Assembly (NCBI GenBank): GCA_012519845.1
Contig: JAAYPK010000046.1
Span: forward strand, 1 to 64,000
Direction of reading: 5' to 3'
Length of the DNA: 64,000 nt
DNA from: Clostridiales bacterium
GTDB lineage: Bacteria; Bacillota; Clostridia; Clostridiales; Clostridiaceae
A program made the position numbers and the translations under genes. Below are positions 27,580-35,043 of the stretch, piece by piece; the first letter of the stretch is position 1; each line of letters opens with the position of its first letter. A model generated the notes under the pieces. That model had not been told where the DNA came from. It ran no database searches and was given only the letters and a program-made list of their open reading frames with translations.

Positions 27580-28017
27580 ATGTTAAATCAATACAGAAAT
27601 ATTTATCAAATTGCTAGAGAAAGTAGTGGTTTTACTCAAGAAAAAGCTGCTGAACTACTTAACATAAGTGTAGAGAGCATAAGAGCATACGAAGGGGATA
27701 AAAGAATTCCTCCAAACAATGTTGTAGTAAATATGGTTGAAATATACAATGCTCAATTTCTTGCATTTAAGCATCTTAAAAATAGTGAGTTGGGGCAAAA
27801 GTATCTTCCAGAGGTAGAAGTAAAATCACTATCAATATCAATTCTTAATTTACAAAAAGAAATCAAGAAATTCAATAAATGTGAAGAACTATTGATTGAG
27901 ATTGGAAGTGATGGAATCATTTCAGATGATGAAAAAGCTAATTGGATAAATGTTCAGAATGAACTTAATTCAATAGTAGAAGCAATACTTGCTCTTAAAT
28001 ATTCAAAGGAGGGATAA
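27580..28017 (+). CDS. XRE-family phage regulator
   Basis: 145 residues. The N-terminal helix-turn-helix (ESSGFTQEKAAELLNISVES) is followed by a helical C-terminal half (ISILNLQKEIKKFNKCEELL). Proteins of this shape are frequent in the early region of clostridial phages. The target is not known. It ends two bases before the next gene, so they are co-translated. Confidence 0.85.
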   Translation: MLNQYRNIYQIARESSGFTQEKAAELLNISVESIRAYEGDKRIPPNNVVVNMVEIYNAQFLAFKHLKNSELGQKYLPEVEVKSLSISILNLQKEIKKFNKCEELLIEIGSDGIISDDEKANWINVQNELNSIVEAILALKYSKEG

Positions 28018-28019
28018 AG

Positions 28020-28214
28020 ATGAAAGGATTATCAGTTAAAGAAGCAGCAGAGCTTATGGGTAAGTCTGAACAATTTGTTAGGGTTGGGTTACAAAGAAAT
28101 CTTCTTCCAATAGGTTCAGCAGTCAAAATGAGTAGTCATTGGACCTATTATATTAGTCCTAAGTTATTTAGTGATTTTACTGGAATTGATATTAAGGAGG
28201 AGCAATTAGTATGA
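28020..28214 (+). CDS. Small helix-turn-helix protein, excisionase-like
   Basis: 64 residues: GLSVKEAAELMGKSEQFVRV is an excisionase/MerR-like recognition helix followed by HWTYYISPKLF. It might be the excisionase or an early regulator. Its stop overlaps the next start (ATGA). Confidence 0.7.
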   Translation: MKGLSVKEAAELMGKSEQFVRVGLQRNLLPIGSAVKMSSHWTYYISPKLFSDFTGIDIKEEQLV

Positions 28215-28348
28215 ATCATTTAAAAAGCTTATTATACCAATGCATAGATACTTTAGGATTAAATCATAAGATAACAGTAGAAATCAGTCAGCTACTTGAT
28301 AAAGAAATTGTTAATGAACAAGTGAAATATGATTGTGGGAGTGTGTAA
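28211..28348 (+). CDS. Spo0E-like peptide (Spo0A phosphatase family)
   Basis: 45 residues: LLYQCIDTLGLNHKITVEIS then QLLDKEIVNEQ. The pattern of a short helix, a turn and SxxLDxxI is that of Spo0E-type aspartyl-phosphate phosphatases, which dephosphorylate Spo0A in Bacillus. An AAGGAGGAG site lies 9 nt before the ATG. A prophage copy could delay host sporulation; that is inference. Confidence 0.7.
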   Translation: MNHLKSLLYQCIDTLGLNHKITVEISQLLDKEIVNEQVKYDCGSV

Positions 28349-28349
28349 A

Positions 28350-28541
28350 ATGAAAAAGATTATGTATAAAGCAGCAATATATATGGAGTTAACAAATGAA
28401 GTAGAGGACTTTTTATTAGAACGAGGTGTTGATTGTTTATGTCAGGATGTGGATAAAGATATCTTGAAGGACTTAACAAACAATCTTCTTGATAGTACTA
28501 AGGCTAGCATTAAAATAATTTCAAAATTAGATGAGTTATAA
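28350..28541 (+). CDS. Small phage protein of unknown function
   Basis: 63 residues starting MKKIMYKAAIYMELTNEVED; an earlier in-frame start would overlap the Spo0E-like gene with no better site. It contains two cysteines (DCLCQDV) and is predicted mostly helical. I do not recognise it. It ends the first early gene group, before a pair of stem-loops. Confidence 0.6.
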   Translation: MKKIMYKAAIYMELTNEVEDFLLERGVDCLCQDVDKDILKDLTNNLLDSTKASIKIISKLDEL

Positions 28542-28547
28542 AAAAAA

Positions 28548-28566
28548 GAACCTTACAAAAAGGTTC
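28548..28566 (+). terminator. Stem-loop after the first early gene group
   Basis: GAACCTT pairs with AAGGTTC around a 5-nt loop. No T-run follows, so termination is uncertain. It is the first of two tandem hairpins upstream of parA. Confidence 0.5.
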
Positions 28567-28575
28567 ACACGATTT

Positions 28576-28597
28576 GCTAAGGACTGCTATCCTTAGC
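28576..28597. repeat. Palindrome upstream of parA, parS candidate
   Basis: GCTAAGGA (28576-28583) and TCCTTAGC (28590-28597) form a perfect 8-bp inverted repeat with a 6-bp centre, ending 33 bp before parA. It could be an operator or the centromere site for ParB, or an RNA hairpin. Confidence 0.4.
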
Positions 28598-28630
28598 TCC
28601 ATTATAAATCAATAAGGAGTGAATGTAAAT

Positions 28631-29389
28631 ATGAAAGTTATATCATTATTAAATATAAAAGGTGGAGTTGGTAAAACTACATCAACAATAAATATTGCTG
28701 TTGAGCTAGCAAAATTAAATAATAAAGTTCTAATTATAGATTTAGATCCTCAATGTAATTCTTCAAAAAGTATACCTTATAAAGATAATAAATGTTCAAG
28801 TTTCAATATTTTAAATGGACAATATCCAAGTGCTTGCAAAACTATTTATGATAATTTATTTATTATTCCAGCACAAATAGACCTAGTTAGATTTGAATCT
28901 AAATTAGATGATCAATACAGCATATCAGAAGATACTTTACTTAAAGCTATAACTATAAAAGAATTCAGAGATGTTAATTTTTTGGATTATATTATTATTG
29001 ATTGTCCGCCATCTTTAGGAATGTTATCTACTAATGCTCTTGTAGCATCTGATTATGTTTTAGTACCTATAAAAATTGATAATTTTGCACTTATAGGATT
29101 GGATTATTTGCTTTCATGTGTAGAACAAGTTAAGTCTGAATTGAATCCAAACTTAAAACTACTAGGAATGTTTATTACCTTAGATGAAAATACAAAAATA
29201 AATAAAGAAATCAAAAGAGATATGAAGGAAGCTTTTGGAGATAAATTTTTCACTCAAACAATAAGAAAAAATGTAGATGTTATTAAAAGCACATTTGAGC
29301 AAATACCTGTTTTTTATTATAACAAAAGGGCAAATGCAGCTTTAGATTATGAATCGTTAACCAAGGAGGTACTATCGTGTCTTATATAA
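28631..29389 (+). CDS. parA: ParA/Soj-type partition ATPase
   Basis: 252 residues starting MKVISLLNIKGGVGKTTSTI with the deviant Walker A KGGVGKTT, Walker A' DLDPQCNSSK and a switch DYIIIDCPPSLGML. It has no N-terminal helix-turn-helix, as in chromosomal/type Ib ParA. It segregates low-copy replicons with ParB, whose gene overlaps by 13 bp. Confidence 0.93.
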   Translation: MKVISLLNIKGGVGKTTSTINIAVELAKLNNKVLIIDLDPQCNSSKSIPYKDNKCSSFNILNGQYPSACKTIYDNLFIIPAQIDLVRFESKLDDQYSISEDTLLKAITIKEFRDVNFLDYIIIDCPPSLGMLSTNALVASDYVLVPIKIDNFALIGLDYLLSCVEQVKSELNPNLKLLGMFITLDENTKINKEIKRDMKEAFGDKFFTQTIRKNVDVIKSTFEQIPVFYYNKRANAALDYESLTKEVLSCLI

Positions 29390-30402
29390 GTAATTTAGCC
29401 AATAGAGTAAATAGCATTGAAGCAAAAGATAAATTCAATCTTCAAGAATTAGATATTAATATGTTAGTACCAAGTGATAATAATTTTTATGGAATAAGAG
29501 AAATAGAAGAGCTTGCTGAATCTATAAGAGAAAGTGGACTAATGCATAATTTAGTTGTTAGGAAAAAGGAAGATGGCAAGTATGAAATACTATCTGGAGA
29601 AAGAAGATATAGGGCTCTATTGTCTCTTAATATAACAAAAGTACCTTGTCAAGTAAAAGAGCTTAATGATGTAGATAGTGAATTGTTGTTGATTAAAGCT
29701 AATGCTGAGCAGAGAGAACTTACGCCAACTGAAAAGATTGAAACAGTAAATAGATTAGAGAAGTTGTATAAACAGAAAAAAGCAAATGGTGAAGAAATAC
29801 CAAAAGGAAAGCTAAGGGATGTAATTGGTAAAGATATTGGACTTTCAGGAACCCAAGTTGGTAGGTATCAAAAAGTTGACAAGAAAGTTATTGGACCACT
29901 AAAGGAAAAGCTTGATAAAGGAGCAATCACTTTAAATCAAGCTGAAACTTTAAGTAAACTTAGTGCATCTGAACAAGAAGAAATCAATATAAAAATCGAT
30001 TCTATGGATTTTATAGAGCAGAAAGAAGAAATTGACATACTTGTACAAGGCATAGAGCAACCTGTTGAAAGAGAAGAAGACAAAGAGTTAATTAATGAAA
30101 TGTATAAAGATAGTGAAGATATATCAAGTAAAAAAGCAATGAAAGATGAACTTCAAAATTTACTTGGGAAGTATCCAAATCCACAATTGATTGTTGTTGC
30201 AGATGGAATACAAGCTATATTTAGTACCAGAAAAATAGTATTTTTGACTGATAATACACTAGAGGTATGCCTTAGTGGAATAGAAAGTGAGGATTTATTT
30301 AGGGTTTCATTTACCCAGTTAAATAAATGCTATTATGTTTTAAATTTAAAGCTAAAAGTTGGTTATTGCATACACAAAGATATTTATTTGAAATTTCAAT
30401 AA
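29377..30402 (+). CDS. parB: ParB-family partition protein
   Basis: 341 residues, GTG start behind AAGGAGGT. ParB boxes are visible: IREIEELAESIRESGLMHNL, LSGERRYRALLSL (CTP-binding GERR) and ANAEQRELTPTEK. A helix-turn-helix follows (GLSGTQVGRYQKVDKK). ParB binds parS sites and loads as a CTP-dependent clamp. Within a prophage it suggests plasmid-like maintenance or a role in phage gene control. Confidence 0.93.
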   Translation: MSYISNLANRVNSIEAKDKFNLQELDINMLVPSDNNFYGIREIEELAESIRESGLMHNLVVRKKEDGKYEILSGERRYRALLSLNITKVPCQVKELNDVDSELLLIKANAEQRELTPTEKIETVNRLEKLYKQKKANGEEIPKGKLRDVIGKDIGLSGTQVGRYQKVDKKVIGPLKEKLDKGAITLNQAETLSKLSASEQEEINIKIDSMDFIEQKEEIDILVQGIEQPVEREEDKELINEMYKDSEDISSKKAMKDELQNLLGKYPNPQLIVVADGIQAIFSTRKIVFLTDNTLEVCLSGIESEDLFRVSFTQLNKCYYVLNLKLKVGYCIHKDIYLKFQ

Positions 30403-30436
30403 TAATTTAAAAGAAAATTAGGAGAAGGTGAACATT

Positions 30437-30604
30437 ATGTCGAAGAATAGGATAGAAACAATGGAGATAAGGGTGACATATTATATTAATCATGAGAAAC
30501 ATATAGATTTTTTTAAAACATATTCGCATTATGGGAAATGGCATTTAAATAATTATAAAAGAATAAAAATTTCAGATATTCAAGTTAAAAATAATAGATA
30601 TTAG
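30437..30604 (+). CDS. Small basic phage protein, unknown
   Basis: 55 residues: SKNRIETMEIRVTYYINHEK onward, ending KISDIQVKNNRY. It is rich in lysine, asparagine and aromatic residues. It stands between parB and the replication gene with an AGGAGAAGGTG site. Not recognised. Confidence 0.55.
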   Translation: MSKNRIETMEIRVTYYINHEKHIDFFKTYSHYGKWHLNNYKRIKISDIQVKNNRY

Positions 30605-30620
30605 TTAGGAGGTGGTATAT

Positions 30621-31475
30621 ATGAAATTTACTATGAGTGGCTTTAATCAAAAGAAATTAATTGAGTTTGGACTAGATTTAAAGGATGCAGCACTATTAAG
30701 ATACTTTATTGACTTCAAGGATACTAATTCAATGTCAATGATTATTGTTGATAATAAGCCTTATTATTGGGTTAAATATGAGCATTTAAAGAATGATTTG
30801 CCAATACTAGGTATTAATAATAATGATGCATTAAGAAGAAGATTAAAGAAGCTTGAATCGGCAGGTATATTGGGGCATTACCATAAGCTAGAAGAAGGCA
30901 GTTATTCATATTATTGTGTTGGAGATAATTATAAAAATTTATTGGTTTCAGATGATGAAATTGTTGATTTTAATAATTATACCCCTCCGACTGAAAAGTC
31001 GTACCCCTCCGATTCAAAAGTCGCACCCCTCCGACCAGAAAGTCGTACCCCTCCGACTGAAAAGTCGGAACAAAATAATCCATCTACTAAAGATAAATCT
31101 ACTAAAGATAATAATAAAAAAGAAAAAAAGAAAAAAACTGAATTTGATGTTGAAATTGAGAATTATACATCAAGTGAAAATTTAAGAGAAGCTTTGTATG
31201 AATTTATCAAAGCGAGAAAAGCTATTAAGGCTCAGATGACAACAATGGCTCTAAAAAAACTATTGAATAGGCTAGATTCTTTAGCTACTGATGATAATAA
31301 AAAAATAGAAATTTTAAATATAAGTATAATGAATGGTTGGAAAGGTATATTCCCACTAAATCAAAATAAAAATCCTACTGTTGATAAAAATATAAAAGAT
31401 ACAAGAGGATTTAATAATTTTAAACCGAGAGAATATGACTACGATGCTCTTGAAAAAAAATTGTTAGGATGGTGA
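30621..31475 (+). CDS. Phage replication initiator (winged-helix, replisome-organiser type)
   Basis: 284 residues from the ATG behind AGGAGGTGG. The N-terminal half (1-105) looks like a winged-helix initiator: ALLRYFIDF, NDALRRRLKKLESAGILGHY. A linker (about 120-170) is encoded by the 22-bp iterons and then becomes lysine-rich. The C-terminal part (YDALEKKLLGW end) could contact the helicase loader. As in lambda gene O, the origin appears to lie inside the initiator gene. Confidence 0.8.
   Translation: MKFTMSGFNQKKLIEFGLDLKDAALLRYFIDFKDTNSMSMIIVDNKPYYWVKYEHLKNDLPILGINNNDALRRRLKKLESAGILGHYHKLEEGSYSYYCVGDNYKNLLVSDDEIVDFNNYTPPTEKSYPSDSKVAPLRPESRTPPTEKSEQNNPSTKDKSTKDNNKKEKKKKTEFDVEIENYTSSENLREALYEFIKARKAIKAQMTTMALKKLLNRLDSLATDDNKKIEILNISIMNGWKGIFPLNQNKNPTVDKNIKDTRGFNNFKPREYDYDALEKKLLGW
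30981..31068 (+). repeat. Four 22-bp iterons, probable phage replication origin
   Basis: Four contiguous 22-bp units begin ACCCCTCCGA and contain the inverted repeat CGACT-GAAA-AGTCG (exact in units 1 and 4, near-exact in 2 and 3). They are far richer in G+C than the flanks. Since 22 is not a multiple of 3, each unit is read in a different frame, so conservation acts on DNA rather than protein. Confidence 0.88.
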
Positions 31476-31482
31476 ATATATT

Positions 31483-31683
31483 ATGAGTTTAAGAGATATT
31501 AGCACAAATGATTTAGTTAAAACTTTGAGTAATAGACCAGGAGTTAAATCTATGGATATTAAGGCTAATGAGTATTACAGAGTTAAAGCTGCGTCAATAA
31601 ATGAAGAACGTGAAAGATATATAAATGTTCCTGGCAAAGCTAAAATTTTAATTGTTGATGAAGAGAAAGCTAAATTAGATTAA
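31483..31683 (+). CDS. BC1881-family small phage protein
   Basis: 66 residues: DISTNDLVKTLSNRPGVKS then a VPGKAKILIVDEE strand at the end. This matches the short BC1881-type phage proteins that begin with a (S/P)TKxLVxxLxxRxGV pattern. Function unknown. It follows the replication gene by 7 bp. Confidence 0.65.
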   Translation: MSLRDISTNDLVKTLSNRPGVKSMDIKANEYYRVKAASINEERERYINVPGKAKILIVDEEKAKLD

Positions 31684-31724
31684 CGAGTTAGGGATTACAA
31701 TAATTCGGAAATCTTTAGTTAATA

Positions 31725-31740
31725 GGGGGATTATTCCCCC
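31725..31740 (+). other. Stem-loop in the 31684-31763 gap
   Basis: GGGGGA-TTAT-TCCCCC is a perfect 6-bp stem. No T-run follows, so it is probably not a complete terminator; it may be a processing or pause site. Confidence 0.5.
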
Positions 31741-31763
31741 AACTTATACAAGGGGGGATGTAA

Positions 31764-32198
31764 ATGAAAAGAACTAGTAAGATGAGCATTATTAAAGAGT
31801 TTTTAGATAATATTGAAATAGAAGACAAAAATGAAATAATAAAAGAATTAACTGAAAAATTTAAAATTAAAAAAAACACTGCAGAAAGATATTATTATCT
31901 TTTGCGGTGTGAGGAAAATGAAAGTAAACAAGAAATAATGGAAGAAAGGTACATCTTAGATATAGGTGTTAATAGAGAAAAGATAAGAATTAGAGATTAT
32001 GAAAAAGATGATGATATCAGGCATGGAGAATATATTGATTATAGAGTGATTGAAGGTGGAATTGAAGTTAATGGGAATATATTTAAAAGTGAAAAAGATA
32101 TTGAAGATTTTAGGAGAAGAGAATTTAAAGTAGCATATAGTCAATTAGGAGAAGTATTTAATGTTCTTAAAGCTGTTAAGAAAGGAGAGTTAGTATAG
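31764..32198 (+). CDS. Phage protein with N-terminal helical DNA-binding-like region
   Basis: 144 residues. The N-terminus (SIIKEFLDNIEIEDKNEIIK, then KFKIKKNTAERYYYLLRC) resembles a helix-turn-helix. The rest is charged, with a KSEKDIEDFRRREFKVAYSQ helix. I do not recognise a family. It has an AAGGGGGG site and sits in the early-to-late transition region, so a regulatory role is plausible. Confidence 0.6.
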   Translation: MKRTSKMSIIKEFLDNIEIEDKNEIIKELTEKFKIKKNTAERYYYLLRCEENESKQEIMEERYILDIGVNREKIRIRDYEKDDDIRHGEYIDYRVIEGGIEVNGNIFKSEKDIEDFRRREFKVAYSQLGEVFNVLKAVKKGELV

Positions 32199-32202
32199 AA
32201 CA

Positions 32203-32412
32203 ATGGAATTAAGGTTAATCGATATTAATAGAAATCAATATACAAGAATCAAACTTTCAAACAAAAAAGAACAGGACATAATTTATAGATGTAAAGATAT
32301 TTTAGGACAACCTATCAAAGAAAGCAAAAGTTTTACTTATTTTATAAATAAGGGAGATCTAGGGAGTACAGCTGAAAAGTTAGGATTAGAAAGAAGAAAG
32401 ATAAGTATATAA
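32203..32412 (+). CDS. Small phage protein, unknown
   Basis: 69 residues: MELRLIDINRNQYTRIKLSN, ending KLGLERRKISI. No recognisable motif. It starts 4 bp after the previous gene with AAAGGAGAG upstream and is followed by tandem hairpins. Confidence 0.55.
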   Translation: MELRLIDINRNQYTRIKLSNKKEQDIIYRCKDILGQPIKESKSFTYFINKGDLGSTAEKLGLERRKISI

Positions 32413-32415
32413 AAA

Positions 32416-32434
32416 GGTGTCCGTTAAGGACACC
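32416..32434 (+). terminator. GGTGTCC/GGACACC stem-loop
   Basis: A perfect 7-bp stem (GGTGTCC, loop GTTAA, GGACACC) follows a run of A. It has the same stem as copies in the cargo block and at 43760. No T-run follows here. Confidence 0.55.
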
Positions 32435-32440
32435 GCATAT

Positions 32441-32474
32441 GGTTAAAGATGTAGCAAATTAAGTATCTTTAACC
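32441..32474 (+). other. Second stem-loop before the ArpU-like gene
   Basis: GGTTAAAGAT (32441-32450) and ATCTTTAACC (32465-32474) form a perfect 10-bp stem with a 14-nt loop. It forms a tandem pair with the hairpin before it, repeating the layout seen upstream of parA. Confidence 0.55.
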
Positions 32475-32516
32475 GAACATCTATTCTAATTATAGCATAA
32501 GGATGGGTGAATAGAA

Positions 32517-32903
32517 ATGTTAAACAGAAAATTATTTGTAAAAGTTAAACCGCTTATTGAATGTAAATTAAGAGAGTATCCATATTATCAGATATCATTA
32601 GAAATGCCAGGGCTTGGTACTGCTATATCCCCTGATTTAATAATTAATAAGAGTTCAGTTCCAAATGATATTGTAGGAGCAAGTGTGGTGCATGATGAAT
32701 ATAAGAGAATAGTAGTTAATGCAGTAAATTATGTTTTTGATAAATTAGATAAAGATAGCAAAAAAATAATTGAAAATACATATTTTACAGGTCTACAGAC
32801 TAGAGATGAGATAATGAGTGAGTTAAAAATAAGTAAGAATAAATATTATAATTTAAGGAATTGTGCTTTATATAAGTTTGGAATTGCTTTTGGAATGTTA
32901 TGA
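32517..32903 (+). CDS. ArpU/sigma-like late transcription regulator
   Basis: 128 residues. The C-terminal half (FTGLQTRDEIMSELKISKNK then YYNLRNCALYKFG) is the sigma-70 region 4-like helix-turn-helix found in ArpU-type phage regulators, placed as usual at the end of the early region. It probably switches on the packaging and head genes; this is inferred from family and position. Confidence 0.78.
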   Translation: MLNRKLFVKVKPLIECKLREYPYYQISLEMPGLGTAISPDLIINKSSVPNDIVGASVVHDEYKRIVVNAVNYVFDKLDKDSKKIIENTYFTGLQTRDEIMSELKISKNKYYNLRNCALYKFGIAFGML

Positions 32904-33211
32904 TGAACAATAGAAAGGGTCATAAACAATGAATGTTAATAATACTATAACTAATATTCCTTATATGGTTAATAAAATATAATTATTCCTCATACAGTGA
33001 ATAAATAATAATACAAATTAGATACAAAATAAGGACAAAATGGGGAATAATTAAGGAAAAAAACGTGTACAAAAATATAACATCAAGTTATGATAAGTGT
33101 AAGGTGAAAAAATTATATAAAATTATAAAGCATGAGTAAATATTACTTGTGCTTTTTTGTTACGACAAGTGTGTAATTAATCCATATTTAAAACGATAAG
33201 GGAGTGATTAT
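32904..33211. other. 308-bp non-coding gap before the methylase
   Basis: Very AT-rich, with repeated ATTATTCCTCATACAGTGAA-type and AATAATTA tracts and no open frame over 20 codons. The only clear element is the terminator at 33128-33158. It may hold the late promoter or the ArpU target; no -35/-10 pair stands out. Confidence 0.5.
33128..33158 (+). terminator. Terminator between the ArpU-like and methylase genes
   Basis: AAGCA and AGTAA pair with TTACT and TGCTT (2-nt mismatch in between), followed by TTTTTT. It separates the ArpU-like gene from the methylase gene. Confidence 0.7.
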
Positions 33212-33967
33212 ATGCTAAAACCACCTATTTGCCGAATGGGAGGAAAATCAAAACTTAGAAAAAGAATAATTGAAAAAATTCCAGAGCATACGTGCTATAT
33301 AGAGCCTTTTTTTGGAGCAGGTTGGGTATACTTTGGAAAAGAAGAAAGTAAAGTAGAAGTAATAAATGATATTGATAAGGAGCTTATTAATTTATTTAAA
33401 ATGATAAAATATCATGCTCCAGAAATTGAAAGATTGCTTCAATATGAATTTTCAGGAAGAGACCTATTTGATGAATATAAAAATTATTCTGTTGAATATC
33501 TTACTGAAATTCATAGAGCAATTAGGTTCATTTACTTGATAACTCAATCTTTTGCAGGTAGAGGAATAAGTTATGGATATGGAACTTCGACTAAACCAGC
33601 ACCACAAATCTTTTATAAGAATGTATTACTTGAATTAAAGGATAGACTCAAAAATACTTATGTTGAAAATCTTTCATTTGAAAAGATTATAGATAAGTAT
33701 GATAGGGACTATTCTTTTTTCTTTTGTGATCCACCATATTTAAATACAACTGGATATGGTAATGAGTTTGGAGAAACTGAACATATATTATTAAGAGAAA
33801 AATTAGGAGGAATTAAAGGGAAATTTCTTCTAACAATTAATGATTGTGAAGAAATAAGAGAATTATATAAAGATTTTTCAATTGAAGAAGTTAAAGTAAA
33901 TTATTCTGTTTCTAGATCCAAAGAAGCAAGAGGAAAGTATGGAGAATTAATAATAACAAATTATTAA
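33212..33967 (+). CDS. Dam-type DNA N6-adenine methyltransferase
   Basis: 251 residues with PICRMGGKSKLRKRII and EPFFGAGWVYF (SAM site, motif I) and the catalytic motif IV FFCDPPYLNTTGYG. This is the D12 class (alpha group), which often targets GATC. No cognate restriction gene is adjacent, so it is probably a protective or regulatory phage methylase. Specificity is not shown. Confidence 0.92.
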   Translation: MLKPPICRMGGKSKLRKRIIEKIPEHTCYIEPFFGAGWVYFGKEESKVEVINDIDKELINLFKMIKYHAPEIERLLQYEFSGRDLFDEYKNYSVEYLTEIHRAIRFIYLITQSFAGRGISYGYGTSTKPAPQIFYKNVLLELKDRLKNTYVENLSFEKIIDKYDRDYSFFFCDPPYLNTTGYGNEFGETEHILLREKLGGIKGKFLLTINDCEEIRELYKDFSIEEVKVNYSVSRSKEARGKYGELIITNY

Positions 33968-33983
33968 TATGGAGGTGAGGATA

Positions 33984-34196
33984 TTGGGAATGTATGCTAC
34001 TTATATATGTAAAAATTGTGGTAAAAGTGCAATATTACTTAAGGAAGAAATCAGCAGCAGAGGATATTTGAAATGTCCTCATTGTTCTTCTAAAAGTATA
34101 ATCTTAGAAAAAGAAACTGATAATTTTAAAGAATGTATGTCTCATTCTTCATATAAAAGAGAAGGAAGAGCAATAAGGCAGGTGCGAAGTAAATGA
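33984..34196 (+). CDS. Small zinc-ribbon protein
   Basis: 70 residues from a TTG start behind GGAGGTGAGG; an upstream ATG lies within that site, and an ATG two codons later is also possible. Two CxxC pairs (CKNCGKS and CPHCSSK) form a zinc ribbon. Com-like regulators beside phage methylases have this shape, but the resemblance is only general. Its stop overlaps the next start. Confidence 0.6.
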   Translation: MGMYATYICKNCGKSAILLKEEISSRGYLKCPHCSSKSIILEKETDNFKECMSHSSYKREGRAIRQVRSK

Positions 34197-34810
34197 GGGT
34201 ATATGGTAAAAATAAAGCATCAGCTATAAAAGATACTAAGCAACTTGAAAGAATAAAAAGCTATTTAAAATATAATAATTATAGAGCATATTTATTATTT
34301 GTGATTGGGCTTGCAACTGGTTATCGTGGTGGCGATTTAGTTGAATTAACTGTGTTGGATATAAGAGAAGCTCTTAAGAAAGGTGCTTTAGTTATACTTG
34401 AAAATAAGACTAAAAGTACTAGAAAGAAAGCTTTTGAAAGAATAGCGTTTATTCCTGATAAGTTATTTATTATTTTACAAGAATTTATTAAAGATAAAGA
34501 GGATGCAGAATATATCTATCCATCTAGAAATGGAAAAGGCGAAGGGAAATATAAGACTCATATTACTAGAGAAAGGCTTGGAAAAATATTTAAGGAGGCT
34601 GCAATAAAATGTGGCGTTATAGATATTAGTGTTGGGACACATACTCCACGAAAAACTTATGGATATATTCAGTATATATCTCACGATAATGACATAAATT
34701 ATGTTCAAGAATTATTCGGTCATTCGTCACCCAATGCTACAAAAGTATATATAGGTTTAGATTCGGATATTTTAAAAGATTCAGCAGATGTTATTGATAC
34801 TTACATTTGA
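34193..34810 (+). CDS. Second tyrosine recombinase, catalytic domain only
   Basis: 205 residues covering a tyrosine-recombinase catalytic domain: GLATGYRGGDLVELT (R), HTPRKTYGYIQY (H, R), LFGHSSPNATKVYIG (H, Y). The N-terminal core-binding domain is nearly absent. Recombinases of this type recur near terminase genes in clostridial phages; the role is unclear (dimer resolution or packaging-related). It is distinct from the integrase near attL. Confidence 0.85.
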   Translation: MRVYGKNKASAIKDTKQLERIKSYLKYNNYRAYLLFVIGLATGYRGGDLVELTVLDIREALKKGALVILENKTKSTRKKAFERIAFIPDKLFIILQEFIKDKEDAEYIYPSRNGKGEGKYKTHITRERLGKIFKEAAIKCGVIDISVGTHTPRKTYGYIQYISHDNDINYVQELFGHSSPNATKVYIGLDSDILKDSADVIDTYI

Positions 34811-34837
34811 GAATTGGTAAATATCTATTTTTTTTAT

Positions 34838-34929
34838 AAATAAAAACCTTACTTTTTAGCATAAAGGTATTGAATATATAAAAAGTGGTGCATATAGAAG
34901 TAGAGAAAATTAAAAATAAAAACCTTACT
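34838..34929. repeat. 16-bp direct repeat upstream of the packaging genes
   Basis: AAATAAAAACCTTACT occurs at 34838-34853 and again at 34914-34929, 76 bp apart, in the 233-bp gap before the packaging genes. No function is evident; a binding site for a late regulator or terminase is possible. Confidence 0.55.
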
Positions 34930-35043
34930 CTATTACAATATGAGATATAAAAAACCTCATAAATGATAAAAAAAGAGCTGGAAATTATAGTGAGTGCAGT
35001 ACAAAAATAATGGATAGTACGGATAAAAAGGTGGTGAAATGGC

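Noticed and set aside
30981..31068. Short tandem repeats that might suggest a CRISPR array
   Set aside because: The 22-bp units are directly adjacent with no spacers, lie inside an open reading frame, and no cas genes are present; iterons explain them better.
30916..31185. 89-codon frame overlapping the replication gene
   Set aside because: It is an alternative frame held open by the iterons, has no ribosome binding site and lies entirely within the replication gene.
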